NCBI GenBank assembly: GCA_905221605.1
Contig: CAJNDS010000225.1
Coordinates: forward strand, 142,001 to 206,000
Source of the DNA: Symbiodinium natans
Taxonomy: Eukaryota; Sar; Dinophyceae; Suessiales; Symbiodiniaceae
Direction: 5' to 3'
DNA length: 64,000 bases
In this document: positions 11,034 to 21,717 of the stretch, one piece after another
Layout: the number at the start of each line of letters is the position of its first letter
Numbering within the stretch: the stretch's first letter is position 1
Notes under the pieces: generated by a model
The model's database searches: none
Told to the model about the DNA's origin: nothing
What the model saw: only the letters and a program-made list of their open reading frames with translations
Made by a program: the position numbers and the translations under genes

Positions 11034-11629
11034 GTCTGGTCTGACCTACTAGCTAGCTGTAGTTCATGACATATGTCACGGCCGCTCTGTGGCGGCGGCT
11101 AACAGCTTCGGGTATGGACAGCAAGAGACGTCCCGCAGGAACCGGAGTTCAACTAGACTGCAGGCAAAACGGTCTCAAGCGCAACAGGGCCTACCTGGAC
11201 CTACCGTGAACAGGAAAGAAGCGCGTGCTCACAAACTCAAACGGACGGTGTATGTACAAGGGATACTATTCTACGGCCGGTCTCACAGTTCGCTCACTCA
11301 CAGGGCTAAACAGTGCGGGCACATTTGTGCCGCGAATGTCCTGGGGCCGATGAGGGAGCGGCACCCCCGTGCTGATGGAGCAACGCATGACTGCATATGG
11401 TGGCATGGTTGAGAATAGGACTCGGTACACTAAAGAAGAAGAGCACAAAAACACTCGGGGAGAGTGTAGCTATCTCATTTTCGCATCGCTCAAGACTCCG
11501 TAGCAGGGCGACCCGGACATGAAATGCCGGTATCATGGTTCTGTGGCCGAAAGGTCGGCTTCACATGTGCCTTCCCTGTACATAGGAACAGAGACAAAGA
11601 TTCAGACAGGGTTGCAAGCCTGTCCCCCC

Positions 11630-11652
11630 GTGCACCCTAGATGGGGGTGCAC
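11630..11652. repeat. Inverted repeat (hairpin), otherwise unassigned 11034-11685
   Basis: GTGCACCC at 11630-11637 pairs with GGGTGCAC at 11645-11652 over a 7-base loop. It lies just downstream of the stop of the minus-strand frame at 11686. The rest of 11034-11629 shows no gene or repeat that I recognise. Confidence 0.6.
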
Positions 11653-11685
11653 CCCCACTTTTGTGAGAAAAATAAGCTCTCATCG

Positions 11686-13150
11686 TTAGGCCGATCCGCC
11701 TTCCCCAGCAGGGGGCCTGCGGATGCAGCCAAGCACATAACAGTTGGATTGGATTTCGGGGCTTAAGGTTTCAAGCCTTTCCGATGCGACACCGTCGTCC
11801 ATGTACCAGGCATCTGTCCTGCCCGGTATCAAGCCAACGGTTCTGTAGTGCCCTGTGAGAACTGTTTCACCCAGATGCACAATGATGGAAATGAGGTCAT
11901 AGGCAAGCCAATCACACGCTATGCTGCTTTCATTTCTGAAGATCGGCAGGTGGACACAGCGATTGTGGAATGTAAGAGGCACACGGGTCTTCCTCGTGAC
12001 ACCATTGGTCGTGGTATATCTAGGTAGAACAAGGAAAATGTGAGTCGGAGCTGTGCATAGCGCATGCGGTTGGGCCTGCAGGTGCCAGCTAAGGATGAGG
12101 GTGTCCAGCTCCCCGTCTTGGATACCTCCAGGTGCTGCCAGAAGTAGCAATGGTGCAGCGGGCTCCCTGATTTCAGTAGTGCATCCCTCCTCAACTGCAA
12201 CTCTCGCCTCCCAGTGAACGAGGCTATCAGTCCAAGCAAGCTTAGGGATGATGAACTGTATGAATTCACTCACGTCATGCTGTCTGTTGGGCTGCGCCCA
12301 GCCTAGCATGTACATGCGGAGAAACATGGCTGCATCCCAGTGCGTTTTGGCAAGTGCCTTCTGCCAAGCATCAGGTATGCGGCTCCCCGGCCTGAGCTGT
12401 GCTTGCCACAGGGTGGCAGTAATGACGGAGTTGATGTAGCAAGTGTTGCCACTATTCTTAAGCTTGAGGCGAGAGACACTCGGCACACCAGCAGGTGGCC
12501 GTGCACTTCCTGCAGCGCTCAGATGTTTTCCAGGGCCTTTTGCAGTGCCATTGCCAGTCCGTGGCGTTGCTGGTTTGGCGGCTGCAGTTGCGCTCCCACC
12601 ACATTCCACACCGCGCAGTTGGCCAACTGTCGCAGTTTCTGATGCAGGATGTTTACTCTCGGATCTCGCATGGCTACTTCGATGAGGAACACTGCTTTGT
12701 CGCCTTCCTGGGGCTCTTGCTTGGGACGCCTTTGGGCGCAGAACCTGGTGACCAGATCCGGAAGACACAGCTCGGCGACCTGGTTGATGAGCTCCGTCGC
12801 CTCTTCCACCTTCAGGCTCTTGGCTGTCGCCGACGGCTCCACCTGTTTGGTGGCCGAGTTCCACTCCTGATACACGAAGCGCTTCTGCTGGTCGAGCCAC
12901 TGATGCGTCATCGCATTCTCCACGGCCGTGGGATCTCCCACCATCAGTTGGACTCTTGCCACGACCTCTTTCAGCAGGAGGCCCAGCGCAACGATTCTCA
13001 TCGGGGGGACGTTCTCTCCTTTCTTCTGTTTTTGTTGCCATTCCTGCCCCGCCTTGAAAAGCGGCAGCAATATGGTTCCTGGGCCTTGTTGCTGGAGGTG
13101 GAAAGTGAAGGATGTGTCCAGGCGTAGACGGTTCAGGGCGTCCTCCTGCC
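11686..13150 (-). pseudogene. Ubiquitin-specific-protease-like ORF, probably part of a retroelement
   Basis: Two minus-strand frames join here. From 13150 to about 12520 one frame reads QEDALNRLRLDTSFTFHLQQ, ILLPLFKAGQEWQQ, HQWLDQQKRFVYQEW and DLVTRFCAQRR. The other frame, open to a stop at 11686, carries the C19 cysteine box NSGNTCYINS, QPNRQHDVSEFIQFI, a histidine box HLGETVLTGHYRTVGLI and WYMDDG. Cys, His and Asp of a USP triad are all present, so the fold is well supported. A frameshift near 12500-12560 separates the halves. I recall similar N-terminal segments in dinoflagellate LINE-like ORFs, so a mobile-element origin is likely but not shown here, because no RT follows. The open frame upstream of 13150 comes from the pyrimidine repeat and is not real. 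Confidence 0.72.
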
Positions 13151-13372
13151 CCTTGCTCCCTTGCTCCCTTGCTCCCTTGCTCCCTTGCTCCCTTGCTCCC
13201 TTGCTTCCTTGCGTCCTTGCTTCCTTGCTTCCTTGCTTCCTTGCTTCCTTGCCTCCTTGCTTCCTTGCTTCCTTCCTTCCTTCCTTTCTTCCCTCCGTCC
13301 TTCCGCCCTTCCCCTTCCTTCCCTCCCTCTCTCATTCTCTCCCTCCCTCCCTCCCCCTCCCTCTCTCCGTCG
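13150..13372. repeat. 8-bp (TTGCTYCC)n grading into CT-rich tract
   Basis: Six TTGCTCCC units are followed by about nine TTGC(T/G/C)(T)CC units, then TTCC-type and CTCCC-type sequence, all pyrimidine-rich on the plus strand. On the minus strand it produces an artificial Lys/Glu/Gly-rich reading frame. Confidence 0.95.
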
Positions 13373-13395
13373 GAAGAACAGAATGATTTTTTCTT

Positions 13396-13419
13396 GATCC
13401 TAAAAAATTTTTTGGATCC
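13396..13419. repeat. AT-cored near-palindrome
   Basis: GATCC followed by TAAAAAA and then TTTTTTGGATC forms a near-perfect palindrome just after the CT tract. No function is assigned. Confidence 0.6.
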
Positions 13420-13785
13420 TACATACATTATTTTTTGGGCCTAATTTATTTTTCATCCGCATGCCCAACAGTTGCGGCCAGCGTCAGAAATGGGGTGAGA
13501 CCGCATCGAGAGACAGGCGGCTTTCAGGGTCAGAGGTTTTGGGAATTAGCTGAAAGAGAGTGGTTCACGGTTTGATGTCATCTTGTCTCAGTGAGATGAT
13601 CTTGGCAGGTCATTTCCTTATAGGAAACTAGTTGCCAAAAGGGAAGCTTAAAGAAGGTCTGGGGCCTAGGGAGGGGTCAAATCAAAAGTGTGAAGGAAAA
13701 TAATGAGACAGAAAGACTGCGTTATCCTTTTTCCCGAAAGCATCGCGAAGGGTTCTTCCGTGCGGAGCCCTCTGACCCAACAACA

Positions 13786-13960
13786 TAGACTGAAGAGCAT
13801 AGAATGAAGTGCATAGAGTCAAGTGCAGAGAGTGAAGTGCATAGAGTGAAGTGCATAGAGTGAAGTGCATAGAGTCAAGTGCATAGAGTGAATTGCATAA
13901 AGTCAAGTGCGTAGAGTGAAGTGCATAGAGTGAATTGCATAGAGTGAAGTAGAAGTTCAT
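13786..13960. repeat. 14-bp minisatellite
   Basis: About twelve copies of GAAGTGCATAGAGT, with single-base variants (TCAAGTGC, GAATTGC), decay at both ends into CATAGA and TTCATAGA words. Confidence 0.95.
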
Positions 13961-15710
13961 AGAAATTACGAGATTTACGTAGAATTTAGTAGACCTTCGT
14001 ACCCAGTCCTAGATTTCCAAAGTAAAATTAATCTTTCTAAGGCGGCGGGCTGGGTTGACATCGCCAATCGGGATTGCAACCCTCTGCGGGTTTCGGCGTG
14101 GTCGCGGCTCTTGCTGTGACCCAAACTACTGGTTGGCTGGACTGCTTCTAGGCTATCACGCCCATGGAAATGCGCCTAGTAGAGCGGCTGCTCTTGGTGG
14201 CATCGCCGGGATGCGACAAACAGGAAGAAGGCAGGGAGGACACCCGCAATACCCTCCTGGATATACAGCTGAATGTGCCCCCAGGTGCAGCTGTCGCGTT
14301 CCCTCGCGGGCAGGGCGTGCCGTAATCCCCCTTGGTCTGGAACACGTTTGCACAATAAGAATGACTCACAAGAACAGCCGGTCCACGGACAAGTGGCACG
14401 AGCAGGCTCGACGCATGGAGCTCGTGATGTGCAGGACACGCGATGGACAACGGAAACAATGGCGGGAATTCCACAAGATGAATGCCTTTGTTCGTGCGCC
14501 AATCGTGACACCTTGGTGCCTCGGAGAGAGAACAGACCGTGGAGATTGCCAGCCACAAGATCGAACACTTCTGGGCGGCCTTGACTGGCCTGACGTCGAG
14601 GCCATTTAGCATTTCTCTCCCTTCAGTTTTGGTGAAAGACGATCAAGTAGCGAGTCTGGCACAGGGGCCACACGCCCCGACTGGAGATTCCAAGCTTATC
14701 AATCGACCAACCGGACCACCGGACCACTTTTCAGGAAATCGACTTGCACCTAACTTTCTTCTTCCCCAGCGTGAAGGATCCTTGCTGGATACGTCACCTC
14801 GGTCGCCTTCCAAGGTGCCGCCTTGGCCGCATCGCGAATGGAAGGCTTCTAAAAGCAATCTTGCCGTGCTCTCCACTTTTCCGGCCACATATAGGCGCAA
14901 AATGGATGCTCAGAATTTACAGCAACAAGTGTTAAAACGCAGTGATGGCACTCCGTGCTGGATGTGAGTCTTTCCTCAAGCAACGAACAAGGGCATCAGC
15001 AGAGAAACTTGCTCCCATGGAGACGGGACGACCCATGCGGCCGCAATAGAAAGCATGGCGCTTTGTCAAAAGGCACACAGTTCCCCAAGCTCGAGGTCAA
15101 ATTCACGGTGGGGCATTTGGGCCGAGGCTGCAAGCAAAAAACTGGCAAAAAATGGCGTCATTATCCAAGAATGGGAGCGTTCTGTGCAATGCAAACCAAA
15201 GCTCAAGGGTGGATCATGCATTGGAAAACAGCGTGTGAGGTGGCAACGACAAGCCGCGGCCTCAAAAAGACGCAACGCCGCGGAAAGAGGCGACAGAAAC
15301 AAAACGTGAAAAACCGAAGGTCCCTCTGGTACCTTTTCCCTTGAAAGCACGAACCCAAACCTATCTCCAACCAAGTGCGGACACGCTCTTTTTCACTCGC
15401 AGGCCTTGAGCCAAAAGTCATGAAGTGCGCAACCTAAACGAATTCACATGTGAGCTTAAACTCAGCTTCAGAACAAAGTTCCTACACACTGCACACTCAC
15501 TCAAAGTAGCGTATTGGGCAAAAACATACTCGTATGATTTCCTAGGGAAATCATCGAGGCAAAAACATCGAGGATGGGATCACAACGATTCCCAATCACT
15601 CCGAAGCAAAACAAAAACTACACAAGCTGATCCAAAACTGAACAAAATCAGATGTTTTCCACTCACTGTTTTGAGCCTAGTGACCTAGTGGTAGACGGAG
15701 CTTCTTCAGG
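13961..15710. other. Unassigned DNA with overlapping open frames
   Basis: A 184-codon plus frame (14055-14609) overlaps a 142-codon plus frame (14539-14967) and minus-strand frames of similar length. None has a motif that I know. This may be chance openness or a decayed element. No splice structure could be argued. Confidence 0.4.
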
Positions 15711-15738
15711 TGAAAACGTTGGGGTTGGTCCAAAAGCT

Positions 15739-15782
15739 ATTGGCTGCTGTACAAGGGCTTGTAACGTGTGTTAATGTTGCTC
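15739..15782 (-). repeat. Outer Copia 3' LTR start (remnant)
   Basis: On the minus strand the sequence begins TGAGCAACATTAACACA right after the purine tract GGCGGGG at 15783-15789. It matches the region ending at 26352. The C-terminal frame of the outer element ends inside it at 15739. The outer end of this LTR could not be placed. Confidence 0.6.
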
Positions 15783-17746
15783 ACCCCGCCAAGATTTGCC
15801 ATAACGCTGTGATGGCACATCTTCTGCAACATCAGTACAGTTGCGAGCGAACCCTTAAGGTCTATGCACATCTTATTCCACATGTTCAATGGTAACATGA
15901 CAGACCCCTGTTTTGGGGCCCAAAAACCCTCTCGTTGGAGTTTGTAGATGAGTGCGACGTGGACATCAGTCCCAGAGCACTTCGTTGGCGAATTGAAGCT
16001 ATCCTTGGTCGTCTCAACACGTGCCGAGCTTGACGAAGCAGAACTCGACGAACCTTCTGGACTGGGGTATGTACCGAGGCCCACCGTCACTGTGCTAGCT
16101 GACGATCGCCCTCGAGCACATGTCATCAGGCAAAGTGTGAACAGCAAAATGATGTTCAACAACACACTGCTCGCACGAGGAAAAGCCTCCACAATGAGCG
16201 TGTAAATCGTCTGCAAGAAAAGACCCACGGACTCGTAGGTAGCTGTTGGTTTGTCTCCAGGATGTTTTGACCCATTCGAATTTCCATTGCTTGAACTATC
16301 CATCGCACACACTGGCATGGAATTCCACATGACCACTGTTGCCATAAGCCAATTGGTGGCTCCACTGCTGCTTGAAATCAGCCGTGCCATCACACTCGAC
16401 CCAAGGCTCAACACAGCGACACATGCAATCACTGTAACAATGCCACTGCATGCAATGTTCATACCACCGCACTTTGGCGAAAACTCATATCCAGTAGTGT
16501 CGGCCGTCGCACCACTGACCATCATCGCCAAGACCATCATCCTGACGAAGCGATCATTCGTTCTGACTTTTGCAAATGACCTCTGCACTGAACGAACCTG
16601 CCGATGCATCTCAGTCGTCTCTCTCACGTCTCTCCACTCTCGCTCGCCAACATGCTCCATCGTGTCCACATCCACTGTCTTTTGAGCACCGAGAAGAGCT
16701 CGACATCTATTTTCTGACAGCACCTTTGTACTGATGTCGCCTGGGTTCATTTCTCCCGGAACGCTCCTGAAAGTCAATGCCCCAGCCTTGACCTTCTCCT
16801 GGCACCAGAGATATCTAGCATCCATATGACGTGTTTTCCCACTAGCTCCAGTTCTAAACGCTAAGGATCTCGCTGCACTGTTGTCTAGTCGAACAGTCAT
16901 GTCCACTGGCTCTCCAAGCAAAGTTTGCAAACACTGGCCAATGTACAGCATGTCGCATGCTGCAGTTGTAGCTGCATACCACTCGGCTTCACAACTAGAT
17001 AACGAGATGCACTTCTGCGATCTGCATGTGGTATAAATGACTGCCTGGTCTAAGTAGAACACACCTCCACTCATCGATCGCCTATTCTTGCGGTTGCCAC
17101 ACCAGTCGCTGTCACTGTACACTTCAAGACTGTGTCGCTGGCCGAAGAAAGTGAAGGTTGATCTCGCCAATCCATCATCGAGGAACCCAGGCTCTACATG
17201 TGTAGCGAAGCTCTTTGTGCACCTAAGGTAAGATGCCAACTTCTGTGCCGCCGTCCAGTCAAACTCTGTGGGATGTGACAATCTTTGGGCAAGTGTCCTG
17301 ATAGCAAAACACGCGTCTGACCTGTCTGTTGACGCATACATCGCAATGCCAATGGCTGTCCTAAACTTGCTTGCTCGTTCTGGGTCTAGCTGAGGTGAAT
17401 CGATGTCCTTTACCAGCTCCCTAGTGCACGGTGACTTTGAAGTTCGCTTTGCCGAAACACCAAGCACATCACACATCTTGTCAAACAACTCGGGCTGCCC
17501 ATGAATTATCACACCGGAATCTGTGACCGTGTGTTTTCGTTTCAGAAAAGAAACTGTATCTCCCGAGTTGGTGGCCAGCTCCCATGTGCAATCGAACCTC
17601 TCTTCCATAAAAGGGATGAACACCTTCATGAGCCAATGTTTAGGGGCGACAACCATCATGTCGGCGACATGCACGATCATACGGCCACCGTCAACGATAA
17701 CGATCGCTGGACATGCCTTGCACACTTCTACCTTGCACTTCGTCTT
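15783..17746 (-). pseudogene. Outer Copia RT 3' half, RNase H and membrane C-terminus
   Basis: Reading down from 17746, the RT continues with CPAIVIVDGGRMIVHVADMM, FLKRKHTVTDSGV and LDPERASKFRTAIGIAMY. RNase H follows with YSDSDWCGN, LSSCEAEWYA, LDNSAARSLA and KTRHMDARYLW, then GDISTKVLSENRCRALLG. The catalytic HVDD is HVAD here (GCC codon at 17663-17665), so the polymerase centre is damaged although the frame is open. After RNase H come several hydrophobic stretches (MMVLAMMVSGATA, IVTVIACVAVLSLGS, VLLNIILLFTLCLM) and a Ser-rich linker. The frame also reads upstream through the inner LTR. Confidence 0.92.
17742..17746. repeat. Target site duplication, left copy (GTCTT)
   Basis: GTCTT directly precedes the TG of the inner element at 17747 and is repeated at 25316-25320 right after its terminal CA. 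Five bases is the usual Copia duplication length. Confidence 0.95.
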
Positions 17747-17901
17747 TGAAAAAACAAGCGGTCTTTTCCACTTAAGTTTGGGCCTGAATGTCGCATCATC
17801 CGAATCATGCAATGCACTCCTGGCAAAACATGAAAGACGTGTCAAAGCACTAGAAAATCTGTACACAAGATATGCTAGGGGGTAAATGGTAAAGTTCATC
17901 A
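17747..17901 (-). repeat. Inner Copia 3' LTR
   Basis: 155 bp, plus-strand TGAAAAAACAAG...GTTCATCA, identical to 25161-25315. On the minus strand one frame is open through the whole LTR and continues in frame into the outer element's RT. Confidence 0.97.
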
Positions 17902-17909
17902 CCCCGCCT
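17902..17909 (-). other. Polypurine tract of inner Copia
   Basis: On the minus strand AGGCGGGG directly abuts the TG of the 3' LTR. GGCGGGG also abuts the outer element's LTR at 15783-15789, and TGGGGGG abuts a TGATCC at the end of the plus-strand Copia (34014). Confidence 0.85.
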
Positions 17910-17955
17910 GAGATTGCAGTGTTCGAACTGCATATCTCACATGAACTTTCGTCTG

Positions 17956-18899
17956 CTACTCTGTGCGCGTCAGCATGTCTTTACAATGACTGCACGTGCT
18001 CAACCTCCTTGGGGGATTGAGGGAACTCTTCAAGGTTCCACAGCTTCTGTGATGAAAACACTCACCACTTCGTGTAACGAAAAGCTCTTGGGGTACCACG
18101 ATTCTCACATTGGCATCAGAACGGACTCGCATCAGCTCACCATCAGTTGGCTCAGTACTCGTCGGTTGCAATTTGTGCTCCAGCTGAAGAATGTAGCGAT
18201 GCATGGTCCACACCACCCCAAGAAGAAAGAAACACATGTACTGCTCCATGGTACACTCCGGCATCAGTCCACACAGGAAGATGAAACTCATGATCATCTT
18301 GGTCGCAAAGTCTTGCGAGCTCATTTCCAGAAGACTGTTCATGTCGAAACCATGGAAGTCTCTAGCCCAGCTCAAGGCCCGGTAAATGCACAAACCACAG
18401 CACAACAGGACGGTAGCCCAAGTCACGTTCGCCATGCCATGACGCCGGTACGGATTCGCCGCCTCTGCTGCATCTCCAGTTGTAGGCAAACAAAGAAGAG
18501 TAAGAAGTGCTACCTGTTTCGTCAGCCTGCTTGCTTCGCCCTTCAAGGAACCGGTCACTCCATGCTGCCGAGCATATTCAGTACGAACTCTCTTCACCTG
18601 CATCTTTGCTTGATCTTGCAGAGCCATTTGTGCAAACTCTTCCTCGCCAATAGCCTTTCCTGTGAAAGCATCAACGAAACCATGCAAGAACAGTAAGGCT
18701 CGCAAACGATTGGCACTGTGCATCTTTGTAGATAAATCGCCAAGATTGAAAATGCTTGCAATTGCTCCAACATCGATGATCTTCTCACGCACTGATTGCT
18801 GCAACCACAAGAGACGACCAGCTACATGGCGAGTCTTGTTCCCAACGCCTTGGCGTAAGGCGAGCTGTCTCGCTGCTGAATTGTCTATCTTAACATTCT
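17956..18899 (-). pseudogene. Inner Copia RNase H end, membrane and Cys/His C-terminal extension
   Basis: From about 18899 the minus strand reads VKIDNSAARQLALRQGVG, NKTRHVAGRLLWLQQSV, then NLGDLSTKMHSANRLRALL, the usual end of Copia RNase H. An extension of about 240 residues follows. It has hydrophobic segments (VTWATVLLCCGLCIY, KMIMSFIFLCGLMP, CFFLLGVVWTMH) and ends with FVTRSGECFHHRSCGTLKSS and STCSHCKDML. The FHxxxC...CxxC spacing matches the tail of the plus-strand Copia at about 33890-34014. It looks like a small metal-binding module exposed after membrane segments. No known Copia function is assigned to it. This part is open but out of frame with the RT upstream. Confidence 0.8.
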
Positions 18900-18957
18900 G
18901 TAATCGCCGCCATGAAGACGAAAATCGCCCTCAGGAAAATTCCTTCGCAAGCAGCAC

Positions 18958-21717
18958 TTATCGCTCTGCTGATGAAAGACTCACAGTGCGATGTGACCTG
19001 CAAATGTGATGGAACACACAACCATTCACTGCATACGACGCGGATCCAAAAGACTTTCTTGTAACCCGATGTCCACTCCAATCAGAATCGCTGTAGATCT
19101 CAATTCGGTTGGGCATATCATCGTGATTCGCCTCGCGGAAGACTGTGGATCCAGGAAGCTTGGGTGAAAGCAACGTGGCATACTCAGCAGTGTTAAGCAG
19201 ATACTTCGCTAGTCTGATCAATCCTTTCCATGCCTGTTCGGTGGGATTTGACATGAATCCTGCCAAAAGTGGGACAGAGTAGCAGATGTCAATGCGATCA
19301 CTTGACAAATACAATGCAATACCCAGTGCACTCCTGAACTTCCCTGCTCGAACAGGGTCAAGAGGACCAGATACATCTTCGCGAATTAGCTCTGGAAGAT
19401 ATGGTGTGTTATGCTTCGATCCGTGCTTGACATCAAGTACTTCGGCCATGTGTCGTATGTAGCTGCTCGAAGCTTCCACTAAAATCCCAGATTCCAAAAT
19501 AGTGTGCTTTCTCTTCAAGAAAGAAAAGACATCTCCATTCTTGTACGCAATCTCTACCGAGATCTCGAAACGCGATTGCAATGTAGGGATGTACTTCTGC
19601 TTGAGCCATGTCAAGGGAGCAAGCGTAAGACCATCGTCGACATGCATGATCATCGGGCCCTCGGGCACACGCATGATTGCCGGGTTCTCAACACAAGACT
19701 CAAGGGCATCGAACTTGTCGGTCAAAAACTGTACGAAATATCCAAACCATCTTTGTGCACCATCTCTCTGTCCAGGCACACACTTCTCAAAGACGTATTG
19801 TCCTTGAAGCATGCAATCTTTGGGTAGATCAGCGACAACGGGCTCCTGTTGAGGCACCTCTCAATAGGCATCTTTGACGTCTACCGCACATATCGCATAT
19901 TGCTCTGGCCTCGTCGCTCTCCACAAAAGAAAAAGGATCGGAATGAGTTTCACCATATTTGTCGTGGTACTTGGGGAAAATAGCCCCTATTTCTCCTCAA
20001 GCCACTTGTACTCCCTTGCCACTAGTCTGGATCTTCGGAGATACTGTGACATCCCATTCCTCTTCTTCTGCCGCCAAGTCCTGACCATTTTGGTCGAGAG
20101 ACTCTTCATCGATGAAACGTTGTCCTTCTCGGACGACGGGCGCAACACACCCTTCTGTATCAGCCTATTCACTTCCACAGCATCAGCGATCCTGTCAAGT
20201 TCGAACAAATCTGACTCTGAAAGCTTCGGTTCACAACCATTGTCTGGAAACCATAGAGCACTGGCATCAACGCTCTGCCCCGCCTCGTCCTTCATTGCCG
20301 AGTCGGGTTCGGTGCTCGAACACTTGTCGTAATCGGGGTCCACAAACTCGAAGTCGGACCAATCTGCATCCACAAACTCAAAGGGCTCGTCATTAAGATC
20401 ATAGTCCTTGTTGGCAAAAGAAACGGTTCGGATTCTCGGAACTTTTGAAGCACGTTCTTCAAGAACATCACTGGCCTCATCAGTCTCCATAGCAGTGCCT
20501 GATGGCACCACTGGACTTGTGAGTGGAAGCAGGTCTTCCACGGGTGTTGCAGGAGGCACATGTGGCCTTTGTGAAGGATTTGGAAGCTCAGGTCTCGGTG
20601 TTGGAACACTTTCGGGCACTGGATCTGAAGCTGCAACGTCTTGTGGGCTGCTTGGTGCAGGCAAGGCCTTCCTTGTCTTGGCCGGGGGAACCATCTTAGT
20701 TCCTATGACCCCGCTACTGTAGTTCCAAGGAAAACCCTTAACATCGGCATACAAAGCAGCATCATGCTTCCACTCATGACCTGTGCGCCTCACGGAGCGG
20801 GTGACTCGCACGCCACCTCTGCTTGCAACTACATACATGTCGTTCAAACTGGTCTTGGTCAAGAAAATAGCCTTCAGCCATTTTGGGTCTCCTTTCTTCT
20901 TTGCATGCACTTGTGCAAACACTGGCTCTCCATACGCCACAAGCTTCCCGGTGTAAGCAGCGTTGCAAGTGCGTTCATACGCCGTGAGTCCTCCTGCCAC
21001 AGCGAACCTGTTCCGGATCCATGCAGCATGCACAAAGGACCATGCGAAGAGAGGATGCACAACATCGATCTTGCATCCAGTCTTATGCCTCACCATGTCC
21101 AAGAGAGTGCACGCCAACCTTCGGATCAGGTCTACCGCTTTCTCAACATACCCGTTGGCTTGGTGGTGGCCAACAGGAGGATTCCTTTCAACCGTCTTCA
21201 ATCCCAGCCTCTGTCTCGCATTCACCACAGCACGCTGCAACGAAAGTGTAGCTGGTTCAGCATCACACCTCAACTCCACTGTCGCATGACCCAAGGATTG
21301 AATGAACCTCATCAGCTCAACCCCAAGGTATCGCGTGCTGCCTTTGCTCTCACAGGGTATTGCCGTGATGGCACCAGTGGCGGAATCGTGTGCGATCAGA
21401 CAGCAAAGTAGGTCCTTGGCACTTGAAGAAGGTTCACCTGCTACAGGCTCAAGCTCGTTCGAGGAAGGACTGAACCCGGTATAGCAGAAGTCGAAAGAGA
21501 CGCTCGGGAGGTCTCGTGGTGCGGCATTTGTAGCCTCTGATCTGTCCAGAACAGATCGCATGGTGATGCAGTGGCTGCACCACGCCGCGTATGGCGTGTG
21601 AGTGAGCTCGTGAATGAGCTGTTGCTCTCTGGACGGAACATCGGGGATTGATTGCATGTGGGGCAATCGAGCAGCTCCCTCTGAAGCCTGAGGCAAGTGA
21701 CAACTTTTGCTTCTCAA
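18958..21717 (-). pseudogene. Inner Copia integrase-RT-RNase H frame with two in-frame stops
   Basis: Integrase starts with the HHCC-like LIHELTHTPYAAWCSHC, then the DDE residues in SVSFDFCYTG, VELRCDAEPATL and HHQANGYVEKAVDLIRRLA, and AYTGKLVAYGEPVF. An acidic/Pro linker leads to RT: RRSRLVAREYKWLEEK, a TAG stop (19987-19989), GLFSPSTTTNMVKLIPI, AVDVKDAY, a TGA stop (19861-19863) inside motif A, EVPQQEPVVADLP, VPGQRDGAQRWF, and MIMHVDDGLTL (the intact catalytic pair). RNase H begins with IEIYSDSDWSG and ends prematurely at TVSLSSAER (18958). The true next segment (AISAACEGIFL) is in another frame. The frame entering from protease also needs a +1 shift near 21700. Confidence 0.92.

Noticed and set aside
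11686-13428. One continuous 580-codon minus-strand protein
   Set aside because: Its first half translates the CT-rich repeat and the wrong frame of the real upstream segment. Only the part from about 12500 down carries USP motifs.
14055-14609. 184-codon plus-strand gene
   Set aside because: No motif, overlapped by equally long frames on the other strand. Kept only as unassigned DNA.
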